A stretch of 57,667 nucleotides of DNA from an uncultured Bacilli bacterium (GTDB taxonomy: Bacteria > Bacillota_I > Bacilli_A > ML615J-28 > CAG-698): assembly GCA_947627395.1 (NCBI GenBank), contig CANQVW010000001.1, positions 1-57,667 on the forward strand, written 5' to 3'. The translations under genes were made by a program, and so were the position numbers. Shown one piece after another: positions 27,578 to 37,469 of this stretch (the stretch's first letter is position 1; the number at the start of each line of letters is the position of its first letter). The notes under the pieces were generated by a model. That model saw nothing but the letters and a program-made list of their open reading frames with translations. It was not told the origin of the DNA and did not search any database.

Positions 27578-28236
27578 ACAAAATTGAATCTCATTCCCAT
27601 TCTTTTTTAACATATTATCAATTTTTAAAGGAAGAAAATGAAAAATATAATTTAACCGCTATTACTTCTTTTGAAGAGGTTTATGAAAAACATTTCAAAG
27701 ATTCTTTAATGGTTTGTAATGTTATACCAATGGAAGACATTAAAACCATTTGTGATGTAGGTAGTGGGGCAGGATTTCCTGGAATTCCATTAAAAATAGT
27801 TTTTCCTCATTTATCTTTAACCATTATTGAACCAACACAAAAGAGATGCCAATTTTTAAAAAAACTCATTGAAAAGTTAGAATTAAAGGATGTTACTATT
27901 ATCAACGATCGAGCAGAAAATCAAAACAATTTAAGAGAGCATTTTGATCTTGTTTGTGCAAGAGCTGTTGCTTCTTTACCTATTTTATTAGAACTTTGTA
28001 TACCATTAGTTAAAAAAGATAAATATTTCATTGCGATGAAAGGATCGAATTATCAAGAAGAAATCCATCAAGCAAGTCATGCTTGTAAAGTATTGGATTG
28101 TGTTTTAGAAATGGTTCAAACGTATGAACTATCTCAAGGATTTGGAACACATAGTCTATTAAGATATAAAAAAAATAAAATTACAAAATCAAGTTATCCA
28201 CGTCATTATGCAACAATAAAGAAAAAACCATTATAA
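27574..28236 (+). CDS. rsmG: 16S rRNA (guanine-N7) methyltransferase RsmG (GidB)
   Basis: This 220-residue methyltransferase modifies G527 of 16S rRNA using S-adenosylmethionine. The SAM-binding loop ICDVGSGAGFPGIPLKI lies near residue 63, and the later RAVASLPILLEL motif is typical of the family. It is translationally coupled to mnmG through an ATGA overlap and is followed by soj/parA 14 bases later, the classical gidA-gidB-parA arrangement. Confidence 0.95.
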   Translation: MNKIESHSHSFLTYYQFLKEENEKYNLTAITSFEEVYEKHFKDSLMVCNVIPMEDIKTICDVGSGAGFPGIPLKIVFPHLSLTIIEPTQKRCQFLKKLIEKLELKDVTIINDRAENQNNLREHFDLVCARAVASLPILLELCIPLVKKDKYFIAMKGSNYQEEIHQASHACKVLDCVLEMVQTYELSQGFGTHSLLRYKKNKITKSSYPRHYATIKKKPL

Positions 28237-28250
28237 GAAAGGAAACATCT

Positions 28251-29033
28251 ATGGGAAAGATTATTGCAATAGCTAATCAAAAGGGTGGAGTAGGAAAAAC
28301 AACAACGACCATTAATTTAGGGGCTGCATTAGCTTTAGAAAATAAAAAAGTATTAATTATTGATTTAGATCCACAAGCAAATGCAACCATTGGCTTGGGA
28401 TTACAAAGGGAAATGATTCATTTAACATCCTATGATGTATTAACAAAAAGTATTTGTTTAAAAGATGCAATTTATCAACAAACTATGAATCATTTAGATT
28501 TAATACCTGCCAACATTGCACTAGAAAATATTGGTGAGCAATTGTATGCTTACAATGAAAAAGAAAAAATACTTTCTCGTAAATTAGAAAATATTCAAAA
28601 TGAATATGATTATATTTTATTAGATTGTCCACCATCAGTTGGAGTGTTAATTGATAATGCTTTATTCGCAAGTCATTCTGTATTAATCCCTGTGGAATGT
28701 GAATATTTTGCTTATGATGCTCTAACACAAATGGTACGTAAGATTCAACAAATTCAAAACAAGAAAAAAGAATATGGTTCTTCTTTAACAATCGAAGGTG
28801 TTTTATTAACCAAATTGGATAATCGAAATGTATTTGGGTACCGAATTGTTGATAAAGTAAAAGAACTTTTTCCAGATAAAACATTTAAAACAATTATTAG
28901 TCATTCTAGTCATTTACAAGAAGCTCCTATGCATGGTAAAAGTGTTTTGGAGTTTGCATATAATTCAAGAGGAAGTAAGCAATATCGGGAACTTGCTCAG
29001 GAATTATTACAAAATCATCAAAAGGAGGATTAA
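28251..29033 (+). CDS. soj: ParA/Soj-type chromosome partitioning ATPase
   Basis: This 260-residue protein has the deviant Walker A motif KGGVGKTTTTINLG near residue 10, the LIIDLDPQANAT motif and LLDCPPSVGVL at the Walker B position. ParA proteins act with ParB on origin segregation and on DnaA in Bacillus. The location just after rsmG is standard. The parB gene that normally follows is missing; mscS comes instead, and no ParB-like reading frame occurs in the window. Confidence 0.9.
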   Translation: MGKIIAIANQKGGVGKTTTTINLGAALALENKKVLIIDLDPQANATIGLGLQREMIHLTSYDVLTKSICLKDAIYQQTMNHLDLIPANIALENIGEQLYAYNEKEKILSRKLENIQNEYDYILLDCPPSVGVLIDNALFASHSVLIPVECEYFAYDALTQMVRKIQQIQNKKKEYGSSLTIEGVLLTKLDNRNVFGYRIVDKVKELFPDKTFKTIISHSSHLQEAPMHGKSVLEFAYNSRGSKQYRELAQELLQNHQKED

Positions 29034-29035
29034 AT

Positions 29036-29869
29036 ATGCAATTTGTTCAATTAACCATTTCTGAAAAGATAAGTGAATGGTTTAATTTTCATACACGTCA
29101 ATTAATTGTATCAGGAATTATTTTCTTTATTGCATTGATATGTATTTTATTTATTCATTTTTTTTCCTTCCGTTTTCGTAAAAAAGTGAGTAAAAAAGCA
29201 GAATCATTAGCGAACTTCTTACGTGGGATTATTGAAACAGCTGTGATTATTATTACAATATTTATTTTACTAGCTGTATGGAGATTTAATGTTGTGATTG
29301 CTTTAATTACTATGGGAATTCTTTTATTTGTCCTTGGTTTGGGTGCAAAAAATGTTTTGGGAGATGTTATTGCTGGAATTACCATTGTGTTTGGAAATTA
29401 TTATGATGTAGATGAAATTATTTCCATTCAAGGGTTTAAAGGGAAAGTCATTGATATTGGTATAAGAAGTACTAAAATTATGAATTGGCAAGGAGAAGTT
29501 CGTATTTTCATGAATGGTTCTATTTTAGAAGTTAGCAATTATTCACGTAACTTTTCTGTTGCTAGTGTGCTTGTTGAAATAGCAAGAAAAGAAGATATCA
29601 ATCATGTAATAACATTATTGGATGAAGAATTACCATCAATGAAAGAACTTTTTCCACAAATCATTGAAGGACCTAATGTTGTGGGAATTGAGGAAATGAA
29701 TAGTGAAAAAATCATCCTTAGAATTAATGCAAAAACCAATCCAGAAGAACATTATGTTGTTGAAAGAGGATTGAAAAAATATATTAAAGAACTATTTGAA
29801 AATCATCATATAAAACTTCCTCATGAAAATGTCATTCTTCAATCTAAGGAGGAAGATCAACATGAATAA
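29036..29869 (+). CDS. MscS-family small-conductance mechanosensitive channel
   Basis: This 277-residue membrane protein has an N-terminal helix (about 22-46), two further helices, and the pore-lining helix with the glycine/alanine-rich LGLGAKNVLGDVIAGI pattern typical of MscS TM3. A cytosolic beta domain follows (DEIISIQGFKGKVIDIGIRSTKI). It would release solutes on hypo-osmotic shock. It starts two bases after soj and overlaps the next small gene by eight bases. mscS and DUF951 genes are also neighbours near the origin in bacilli. Confidence 0.9.
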   Translation: MQFVQLTISEKISEWFNFHTRQLIVSGIIFFIALICILFIHFFSFRFRKKVSKKAESLANFLRGIIETAVIIITIFILLAVWRFNVVIALITMGILLFVLGLGAKNVLGDVIAGITIVFGNYYDVDEIISIQGFKGKVIDIGIRSTKIMNWQGEVRIFMNGSILEVSNYSRNFSVASVLVEIARKEDINHVITLLDEELPSMKELFPQIIEGPNVVGIEEMNSEKIILRINAKTNPEEHYVVERGLKKYIKELFENHHIKLPHENVILQSKEEDQHE

Positions 29870-30050
29870 TGCAAATATTTATCAACCTGGTGACATCTTG
29901 CAATTTAAAAAAGTTCATCCATGCGGATCTTCTACATGGAAAGTTCTTAAAATTGGTGTCGATTATAAATTAGAATGTTGTGGATGTCAAAGACAAATCA
30001 TTATTCCTAGAGTAGAACTTGCAAAAAAAGTAAAAAAGAAAATTGAATAA
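29862..30050 (+). CDS. DUF951 small protein
   Basis: This 62-residue protein opens with YQPGDILQFKKVHPCGSSTW and ends near IIPRVELAKKVKK, the conserved core of DUF951. The family has a cysteine pair (here CCGCQ) suggesting metal binding, and its function is unknown. ATG 29862 is chosen for the AAGGAGG site; an earlier in-frame ATG at 29823 lies deep in mscS. Coupled to mscS by overlap. Confidence 0.8.
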   Translation: MNNANIYQPGDILQFKKVHPCGSSTWKVLKIGVDYKLECCGCQRQIIIPRVELAKKVKKKIE

Positions 30051-30052
30051 TA

Positions 30053-30083
30053 AAAGCTCTTTATTTTATATCTAGAGCTTTTT
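30053..30083 (+). terminator. Terminator after the DUF951 gene
   Basis: AAAGCTCT (30053-30060) pairs with AGAGCTTT (30074-30081) across a 13-base loop, followed by T. Confidence 0.65.
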
Positions 30084-30137
30084 GTTTTTATATTGATATA
30101 TTTAATTTATAATTTTATGTTATTTTTGATAAAAAAA

Positions 30138-30146
30138 TGATATAAT
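30138..30146 (+). promoter_or_regulatory. Extended -10 for the exporter operon
   Basis: TGATATAAT at 30138-30146, 28 bases before the start; no good -35 is visible. Confidence 0.45.
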
Positions 30147-30173
30147 AAACAGAATGTAAAAGAGGAGGTTATT

Positions 30174-31937
30174 ATGAAGTATAGTTTTAAATCATGCAAA
30201 ATGTTAATTCAATTTTATCCACTATATTTAGTTGAACAAATTATTAAAACACTTATCTCCATTTTAACCCCATTAATTCCAATCTATGTCAGTGGGCAAA
30301 TTGTTACATTATTTATGAAGGATGAAAAATTAACTTCCATTGTTATGATGACACTCATTGCTTTTGGAATTTATTTTTTATGTGAATTTATTATTTATTT
30401 ATTTTCTTTCTATGAGGGATACGTGCAAAGAATGTTTTGTGCACGTTTGTCTACTGTATTCTACAGAAAACTTTCCTGTATTGATTATGATTTTCATGAA
30501 AGTCCAGTTTTTTTAAATGATTATACTCGCTCGTTAGAAGAAGGAGTCAATCATATATATTCTACTGCTAACTATACATTTACATTAATCATTAGTTTTT
30601 TTCAAAGTTTAAGTATATTTACTATTCTATTTCAAATGCATTATTTAACAGTTCTCTTTGCTTTTGTTTTAGGATTCATTTATTTATTGATACGTATTCA
30701 AATGGGAAGAATTAATCATAAAAGTCGCTCACTACAAAGACCCTACAGAAGACATACATGGTATAGTAATCGTGCTTTTACTTTAAAAGATGGAATGGCA
30801 GATTTAAAAACTTCAGAAATTGATGAGATATTATTAGAAAATAATGACATTGCACATGATAAAATCATTGAAGCATTAGATAAATATACATCCAAAGTCG
30901 CTTTATTAAATTTTATTGGTGAAATTTTAATGATGCTTATTTACCCTGGCGTTTTAGCAATTCTAGCTTACTTAACCATTGAAGGAGTTGATTTACCTGA
31001 ATTCACTGTTCTAGCAACTGCTGCAACAACTCTTTCTAGTTTGATTGTAAGAATATCCACCAACTACGGACAATTACAAGATGTCATTGTGGAATGTCGT
31101 GTTCCGTTTGATTTAATGAACACGCAAGGTAAAATAGAAGGGGTCACATTAAAAAATGTCTCTGGAAATTTTGAATCTTTAGAAGTAAAAGATATGACCT
31201 TTTCTTATGATGGAAAAAAGAATTGTTTAGAACACATCAATATGGAAATCAAAAAAGGACAAAAGATTGCCATTGTAGGTTCAAATGGAGCAGGAAAAAC
31301 AACACTTGTGAAATTGCTCTTACGTCTGTATGATCCAAATAGTGGATCTATATCCATTAATCATCAAAATTATCAAGAAACAACAGCTAAAGATATTCGC
31401 ATTTTTGTCGGCGCAGTATTTCAAAATGTGGAAACATATGCCATGAGTATTGCGGAAAATGTATTATTAAGAGCACCCAAAACACAAGAAGATATTGACT
31501 TAGTTATTGAAGCTTTAAAATTTGCTGGATTGTATGAATCTGTTGAAATGTTACCTCAAGGAATCCATACGCAAATAACAAGAGAATTTGATCAAAAGGG
31601 AATTATTTTTTCTGGAGGTCAAAATCAAAAATTAGCTATTGCTAGAGGATATGCACAGCATTATGAACTATTTATTTTAGATGAACCATCTTCCGCATTA
31701 GATCCAATTGCGGAGGCAAAAGTATATCAAAATATGTTAGAACTTGGAAAAGATAGAACCATTATTTTTATATCTCATCGTTTAACCACAACGGTCAATG
31801 CAGATAAAATATATTTATTTGAAAAAGGAAAGATTATTGAAGAAGGGACACACCAAGAAATGATGGATAAAAATGGTATTTATAAAAAAATGTTTTTGTC
31901 ACAATCCAGTAAATATTTAGGTAAATCATATGAATAA
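30174..31937 (+). CDS. ABC exporter half-transporter (subunit 1)
   Basis: This 587-residue protein has an N-terminal membrane domain of about six helices followed by an ATPase domain. Walker A is VGSNGAGKTTLVKLL (near 369), the signature FSGGQNQKLAIARG, Walker B LFILDEPSSALD and the H-loop ISHRL. All catalytic residues are present. It overlaps the next half-transporter by eight bases, so the two probably form a heterodimeric exporter of drugs, peptides or lipids. The adjacent aminoglycoside adenylyltransferase-like gene suggests, but does not prove, a resistance setting. Confidence 0.88.
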   Translation: MKYSFKSCKMLIQFYPLYLVEQIIKTLISILTPLIPIYVSGQIVTLFMKDEKLTSIVMMTLIAFGIYFLCEFIIYLFSFYEGYVQRMFCARLSTVFYRKLSCIDYDFHESPVFLNDYTRSLEEGVNHIYSTANYTFTLIISFFQSLSIFTILFQMHYLTVLFAFVLGFIYLLIRIQMGRINHKSRSLQRPYRRHTWYSNRAFTLKDGMADLKTSEIDEILLENNDIAHDKIIEALDKYTSKVALLNFIGEILMMLIYPGVLAILAYLTIEGVDLPEFTVLATAATTLSSLIVRISTNYGQLQDVIVECRVPFDLMNTQGKIEGVTLKNVSGNFESLEVKDMTFSYDGKKNCLEHINMEIKKGQKIAIVGSNGAGKTTLVKLLLRLYDPNSGSISINHQNYQETTAKDIRIFVGAVFQNVETYAMSIAENVLLRAPKTQEDIDLVIEALKFAGLYESVEMLPQGIHTQITREFDQKGIIFSGGQNQKLAIARGYAQHYELFILDEPSSALDPIAEAKVYQNMLELGKDRTIIFISHRLTTTVNADKIYLFEKGKIIEEGTHQEMMDKNGIYKKMFLSQSSKYLGKSYE

Positions 31938-33726
31938 AAAAAGATCACTTCTTCGAAAAAATTGGATAGCATTTTGTTATGCTTTTAAGTTTTGTCCATC
32001 TTTACTTGTGTTTGCTATATTTTATGCCATTGCTAGTGTTGTTCGCTCCCTAAGTAGTGTTCATATTATTTCTGAAACTCTTGCTTTAATTTCAACAGGT
32101 GCAGATATTAAAATATTGTTTCGCTCTTTACTCATTTATATCATTATTATGATTGTTTGTCTATTTTTTATTACTTTTTATACTGGATATATTACTCCTC
32201 GTTATCGTGCTATTTATGAAAAGAAGATGCAACATTTCCTCTTTTCAAAAGTAAAAAATATAGATATGGCTTCCTATGATGATCCTGCTTTTTATGATCG
32301 CTTTTCAAGAGCATTAACAGAAAGTATTTGGACAGGATTTCGTATATACAATATCTTTTTAAATTTTATCATTAGTATCGCTAGTGCTATTGCTGTTGGG
32401 ACCTATATTGTTATTTTAGATCCTTGGTTAATTTTATTGGTCATTGCATCTTCTATTATTAATACATTTATGATTGTTCATAACAATAATTTATGGTATG
32501 AATTATTTAAAAAGACTGAAGAAGAAAGAAGATATGAAAGATATGTTAATCGTACTTTTTACCAACAAAAATATGCAGGAGAAATTAAAACCACTTCAGT
32601 TAGTGACTTATTAATTGATAAATACAATGGTGCTGTAAATCATTTAGAAGGTAAATATAATCAAGTTTATAAAAAATTGGTTTTTCCTGAAAGTATTTAT
32701 TTACTATCTAGAAATATTTTAAATCAAGCTGGAAGTTATATTTATTTAGGATATCAATTATTAAAGAAGCATATTTTAATTGATACATTTGGAGCAATGG
32801 TATCAGCAACCATTCGTTTTACAGGACACTTTTCTTCCATGGTAGAAAATTTTACAGGACTGCAACAACAATCGAGATATGTTGATGATTTTCTTTGGAT
32901 TATCGATTATAAACCACAAATTGAAAAAAATGTTGGAAAAATATTTGAAGAAGAATTTCAAGAATTAAAAATAGAAGATATTTTATTTCGCTATCCTGAA
33001 AGTGATCAATACCAATTAAATCATGTTTCTATGACCATTCATAGAGGAGAAAAGATTGCAATTGTTGGACATAATGGAAGTGGAAAAACAACATTAATGA
33101 AGTTGTTATTACGATTTTATCAATTGCAAAGTGGAGACATTTTGATGAATCAGGTATCTTATCAAGAATATAACGAAAGAAGTTTAAGAAAACAATTTTC
33201 GATTGTTTTTCAAGATTTTCAAATTTATGCATTGACAATTGCGGAAAATGTATTGATGAGAAAAGTTCTAAATAAAGAAGATGAAGCAAGAGTTTTAGAT
33301 GCTTTAGATAAAGTAGGTTTGAAAGAAAAAATCTTATCTATGCCACACGGCATCTATACACAAGTAACGAGAGAGTTTGACCGTGACGGGGCTTCTTTTA
33401 GTGGGGGAGAAAGGCAAAGATTGGTCATTGCAAGAGTATTTGCAAGTGATGCTTCCATTTATATTTTAGATGAGCCAACTGCCTCTTTAGATCCAATTGC
33501 GGAAGAAAGAATTAATCGCCTTGTAATGCAAAGTACAAAAGATAAAACCATTATTATTATTGCCCATCGTCTTTCAACAGTCGTCGATGCGGATAAGATT
33601 TATTTAATGAAGGAAGGTAAAATTAAAGAAGAAGGAACACATCAGGAATTAATGAAGCAAAATCAAGATTATGCTGAAATGTTCTTAACACAAAAAAGAT
33701 TGTATGAAAAACAAGAATCTATATAA
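31930..33726 (+). CDS. ABC exporter half-transporter (subunit 2)
   Basis: This 598-residue protein shares the layout of subunit 1: membrane domain to about residue 320, then Walker A VGHNGSGKTTLMKLL, signature FSGGERQRLVIARVF, Walker B IYILDEPTASLD and H-loop AHRL. The catalytic Glu is intact in both subunits, so neither site is obviously degenerate. The ATG lies inside the end of subunit 1. A hairpin terminator follows, making the two genes a discrete operon. Confidence 0.88.
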   Translation: MNKKRSLLRKNWIAFCYAFKFCPSLLVFAIFYAIASVVRSLSSVHIISETLALISTGADIKILFRSLLIYIIIMIVCLFFITFYTGYITPRYRAIYEKKMQHFLFSKVKNIDMASYDDPAFYDRFSRALTESIWTGFRIYNIFLNFIISIASAIAVGTYIVILDPWLILLVIASSIINTFMIVHNNNLWYELFKKTEEERRYERYVNRTFYQQKYAGEIKTTSVSDLLIDKYNGAVNHLEGKYNQVYKKLVFPESIYLLSRNILNQAGSYIYLGYQLLKKHILIDTFGAMVSATIRFTGHFSSMVENFTGLQQQSRYVDDFLWIIDYKPQIEKNVGKIFEEEFQELKIEDILFRYPESDQYQLNHVSMTIHRGEKIAIVGHNGSGKTTLMKLLLRFYQLQSGDILMNQVSYQEYNERSLRKQFSIVFQDFQIYALTIAENVLMRKVLNKEDEARVLDALDKVGLKEKILSMPHGIYTQVTREFDRDGASFSGGERQRLVIARVFASDASIYILDEPTASLDPIAEERINRLVMQSTKDKTIIIIAHRLSTVVDADKIYLMKEGKIKEEGTHQELMKQNQDYAEMFLTQKRLYEKQESI

Positions 33727-33744
33727 AGAATAGATTCATATTAA

Positions 33745-33778
33745 AAGATTTCCTAGATTTTTAAGGAAGTCTTTTTTT
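33745..33778 (+). terminator. Terminator after the exporter pair
   Basis: AAGATTTCCT (33745-33754) pairs with AGGAAGTCTT (33764-33773), followed by TTTTT. Confidence 0.75.
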
Positions 33779-33796
33779 AAAACAAATATGTTTTTC

Positions 33797-33825
33797 TTGT
33801 TCTTTTTTGGATAGTTTAGTATAAT
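33797..33825 (+). promoter_or_regulatory. Promoter for the adenylyltransferase-like gene
   Basis: TTGTTC (33797-33802), 17 bases, TATAAT (33820-33825). Confidence 0.6.
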
Positions 33826-33849
33826 ATATAAATAGAAGGAGAAGAAAAT

Positions 33850-34692
33850 ATGAGAACAGAGCAAGAAATGTTTGAATTAATTCATCGTGTTGCATATTGC
33901 GATGAAAGAGTACAAATGGTGTTTTTAAATGGGTCAAGAGCAAATCCAAATATTCAAAGAGATGAATATCAAGATTTTGATATTGTTTATTTTGTAACAT
34001 CTCTTATAGATTATATCAATCATCCCCAATGGATTGATGTATTTGGATCAAGAGTGATTTTGCAAATTCCCGAAAACAATGAAAATCATATTACATATTT
34101 AATGCAATTTACTGATGGAAATCGTATTGATTTAACATTAATGACTTTAACATCTCTTTCTTCTTACTTATTAAAAGATACGCAAACGATTCTTTTATGG
34201 AATAAAACAGATATAGATATTTTTTTACCTAAACCAACAGATCAATCTCATTGGGTTAAAAAACCTTCTTACGATGAATTCATCTCATGCATAAATGAAT
34301 TTCATTGGGTATCTTTATATGTTGCAAAAGGAATTAATAGAAATGAACTTACTTATGCAATGGAACATTTAAATCAGATTTTACGACCTGAATATATGAA
34401 AATGATCTCTTGGGCAATTGCCTCAAGGTATAAATTTCAAATCAATCTTGGGAAAAATTTAAAATTTATTAAAAACTATATTCAAGAAAAAGAAATGAAA
34501 ACTTTGTTAGATACGTATTGTATCGCGAAAGCATCGTCCATTTGGAAATCATTACTATTAATGTTTGATTCATTTTCATCTTATTGTGATGAAGTTTCAA
34601 AATATTTTCATTATCAAATTCATTTAGAAGAACAAAAGAAAACAAAAGATTATTTGATTTATTTAAAAAATAGGAGAACAAAGCATGATTAA
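33850..34692 (+). CDS. Aminoglycoside 6-adenylyltransferase-like protein (ANT(6)/AadK family)
   Basis: This 280-residue nucleotidyltransferase has the ANT(6) pattern: NGSRANPN (glycine-serine motif) at about 27-34, the metal-binding D-x-D in YQDFDIVYFV at about 43-52, and the third Asp in GNRIDLTLM. Members transfer AMP to the 6-hydroxyl of streptomycin; many chromosomal relatives have untested activity. The gene has its own promoter and its end overlaps the next ABC exporter gene by eight bases, so the two are co-expressed. Activity against streptomycin is inferred from the family only. Confidence 0.82.
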   Translation: MRTEQEMFELIHRVAYCDERVQMVFLNGSRANPNIQRDEYQDFDIVYFVTSLIDYINHPQWIDVFGSRVILQIPENNENHITYLMQFTDGNRIDLTLMTLTSLSSYLLKDTQTILLWNKTDIDIFLPKPTDQSHWVKKPSYDEFISCINEFHWVSLYVAKGINRNELTYAMEHLNQILRPEYMKMISWAIASRYKFQINLGKNLKFIKNYIQEKEMKTLLDTYCIAKASSIWKSLLLMFDSFSSYCDEVSKYFHYQIHLEEQKKTKDYLIYLKNRRTKHD

Positions 34693-36400
34693 AAAATTTA
34701 TTCAATATTACAAGCCACATCGAAAACTCTTTTTTATGGACATGATTTTTGCATTTATTGTATCAGCAATTGATCTTGTTTTTCCTATTGTTACCAATCG
34801 AGCTTTAAAAGTTTATTATAATGATATGAAAATGATTCTAATCATTGGAGCTGTTTTACTTGTTTTATTTTCAATTAAATTTTTACTAAATTATTTCATT
34901 GGGTATTATGGTCATGTTATGGGAATCCGTTTAGAAAGTGATATGAGAAGTGATTTATATAAAAAGTTACAAAGTATGGATTATCCATATTTTGATGACA
35001 AAAAAACAGGCGAACTCATGACCAATTTAACAACGCACTTACATGACATTTCAGAAATGAGTCATCACGCGCCGGAAGATATTTTCATCTCATCATTAAT
35101 GTTTATTGGAAGTTTTGTTATTTTGATGATATTAAATTGGAAACTTACTTGTATTGCCTTTGTATGTTTAGCTGTTTTAGTTTGGTATTCTTTAACTAGA
35201 CGTATATCAATGCGTAGAGGATTTCGCCATGCAAGACAAGCTCAGGGTGAATTAAATGCGAAAGTAGAAAGTAGTTTAAGTGGAATTCGTTTAACAAAAG
35301 CATTTCAGAATGAAGAATTAGAAGTTGAAAAATTTGAGGAATACAATGAAAAGTTTAAAAGTGCACGCTCAGAAACATTTAAAGCCATTGGATTATTTTC
35401 TTCAGGAAATGATTTCTTTTTAAATTTAACCAATTTAGCACTGCTCATTTTTGGATGTTATTTTTTATCTAAAAACGATATTGATTTAATTGACTTGACA
35501 ACTTACTTTTTATATATCAATTTTTTAATTAAACCATTGACTCGTTTAACAAACTCAGTGGAACAAATTGAACAAGGTTTTTCAGGAATTGAAAAGTTTT
35601 ATCAAATCATGCAAGAAAATCCTCAAATTGTTAGTCATCCTAATGCTGTTCATAAAACGGAATTTGAAGGACAAATTGAATTTAAAGATGTGTGTTTTCA
35701 ATATGAACAAAAAGAAGGAATCCACATTTTAAATCATTTTAACTTATGTATTCCAAAAGGTAAAAAAATAGCTTTAGTTGGGGAAACAGGGGTAGGAAAA
35801 TCCACCATTTCTAAATTGGTTCCTAGGTTTTATGATGTAACCTCAGGAGGAGTTTATGTAGATGATGTCAATGTAAAGGATTATGATTTAAAAGATTTAA
35901 GAAAAGCAATTGGACATGTTGAACAAGATGTATTTATTTTTTATGGAACAATACGTGAAAATATTTTATATGGAAATCCTAAAGCATCGGAAGATGAAAT
36001 GATTGAAGCAGCAAAAAAAGCAAGAATTCATGAGTTTATTATGACACAACCTGAAAAATATGATACAATAGTAGGAGAAAGAGGAATTAAACTTTCAGGC
36101 GGACAAAAACAAAGAATTGCAATTGCAAGATTATTTTTAAAGAATCCTAAGATTTTGATTTTAGATGAAGCAACATCCTCTTTAGATAATATTACAGAAA
36201 CATATATTCAAGAATCCTTAGATGAACTTTCCAAGAATAAGACCACCATCACCATTGCTCATCGTCTTTCCACAGTACGAAATGCGGATGAAATTATTGT
36301 TTTAGGAAAAGAAGGAATTATTGAAAGAGGAACACATCAAGAATTATTAAGCCACAATGGATATTATGCACATATGTATTCAGCAACACTTATGGTTTAG
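34685..36400 (+). CDS. ABC exporter, homodimeric type
   Basis: This 571-residue half-transporter has six membrane helices and an ATPase domain with Walker A VGETGVGKSTISKLV, signature LSGGQKQRIAIARLF, Walker B ILILDEATSSLD and H-loop AHRL. The sequence style is that of MsbA/YknU-type multidrug or lipid exporters. It is coupled to the adenylyltransferase-like gene upstream and followed 12 bases later by the DUF697-type gene. Confidence 0.88.
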   Translation: MIKKFIQYYKPHRKLFFMDMIFAFIVSAIDLVFPIVTNRALKVYYNDMKMILIIGAVLLVLFSIKFLLNYFIGYYGHVMGIRLESDMRSDLYKKLQSMDYPYFDDKKTGELMTNLTTHLHDISEMSHHAPEDIFISSLMFIGSFVILMILNWKLTCIAFVCLAVLVWYSLTRRISMRRGFRHARQAQGELNAKVESSLSGIRLTKAFQNEELEVEKFEEYNEKFKSARSETFKAIGLFSSGNDFFLNLTNLALLIFGCYFLSKNDIDLIDLTTYFLYINFLIKPLTRLTNSVEQIEQGFSGIEKFYQIMQENPQIVSHPNAVHKTEFEGQIEFKDVCFQYEQKEGIHILNHFNLCIPKGKKIALVGETGVGKSTISKLVPRFYDVTSGGVYVDDVNVKDYDLKDLRKAIGHVEQDVFIFYGTIRENILYGNPKASEDEMIEAAKKARIHEFIMTQPEKYDTIVGERGIKLSGGQKQRIAIARLFLKNPKILILDEATSSLDNITETYIQESLDELSKNKTTITIAHRLSTVRNADEIIVLGKEGIIERGTHQELLSHNGYYAHMYSATLMV

Positions 36401-36412
36401 AAAGGAACACCC

Positions 36413-37435
36413 ATGGCAAAAAAGAAAAAAGAACAAAATCAAACACAAGTCAATTGTAAGAAACAAATCAAAGAACAAAGAAATCAAAAAAGAAACATTT
36501 TCTGGATTTGTATTGGCATTGGATGTTTAATCATTATTTTATTGATTATCGTTAGTAATGTTTTAGATGTTGGGGAAAAACTAAGAAGAATTAATCCATA
36601 TTTAGAATGGGGTTTTTACGCTTTATCTGTCATTTTGTTTTACGTATTAATTTTAAATCCATTACGTATTATTCTTTTTTCTCCTACTTTTTCTGTTGTC
36701 ACTGTTGTGGATGAACAAAATAGAAAAAGTTATCGAGTTTATAAAAAAGTTGCTAGAAACATTATTAAAAATAATGATTTAAAAGATGAAGATTTAGCTT
36801 TATTAGAAGAGGGAATGGAACATAAAGAAGATTTACGTTTAGCTTTAAGCAAAGTATTTGATTCTTCTATTAAAAAAGCAATTAATAAAATTATTTTAGC
36901 CAATGCGAAAACAGTGTTTATTTCTACAGCCATTTCACAAAATGGAAAATTAGATATGATGACTGTTTTAAGTGTGAATTTAAAAATGATTAAAGAAATT
37001 GTTATAAAAGCTGGATTTAGACCTTCTTATGCAAAACTTGGAAAACTGAGTGTTCAAGTACTAGGAACTGCATTAATTGCGGAAACATTGGATGGACTTA
37101 ATTTTACAGATTTATTTCCAACGTCTACTGCGAATTATATTGCGGAAATTCCTTTAGTAAAACCGATCGCCAATAGTGTATTAAATGGATTGGGTAATGG
37201 ATTATTAACACTTCGTATAGGTATTGTTGCTAGAAGATATTTATTTTCAGAAACTAAGCCATCTAAAGATGAAATTAGAAGAAAATCCATTAAGGAATCT
37301 GTAAAAATGTTACCTTTATTGTTTAAAGAAGTATTAGCTTTTTTTCCACAAAAAATTATTAGATTATTCCGTAAGTCTAGAGAACAAGCAGAAAAAGCAG
37401 AAAAAGATTTTTTAACAGAAGATGGTGCAGAATAA
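36413..37435 (+). CDS. Membrane protein with DUF697-like domain
   Basis: This 340-residue protein has a very basic N-terminal segment (about 1-30), two transmembrane helices (about 32-52 and 65-86), and a C-terminal region with a glycine/alanine-rich helix pair. The latter ends in NSVLNGLGNGLLTLRIG, resembling DUF697 (GTPase-associated membrane domain). No GTPase domain is present. Function unknown. A terminator lies just after the stop. Confidence 0.65.
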   Translation: MAKKKKEQNQTQVNCKKQIKEQRNQKRNIFWICIGIGCLIIILLIIVSNVLDVGEKLRRINPYLEWGFYALSVILFYVLILNPLRIILFSPTFSVVTVVDEQNRKSYRVYKKVARNIIKNNDLKDEDLALLEEGMEHKEDLRLALSKVFDSSIKKAINKIILANAKTVFISTAISQNGKLDMMTVLSVNLKMIKEIVIKAGFRPSYAKLGKLSVQVLGTALIAETLDGLNFTDLFPTSTANYIAEIPLVKPIANSVLNGLGNGLLTLRIGIVARRYLFSETKPSKDEIRRKSIKESVKMLPLLFKEVLAFFPQKIIRLFRKSREQAEKAEKDFLTEDGAE

Positions 37436-37445
37436 AATAAAAAAG

Positions 37446-37469
37446 AGGAATCATCGTGATTCCTTTTTT
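37446..37469 (+). terminator. Terminator between the DUF697-type gene and spoIIE
   Basis: AGGAATCA (37446-37453) pairs with TGATTCCT (37457-37464) around TCG, then six T. Confidence 0.85.
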
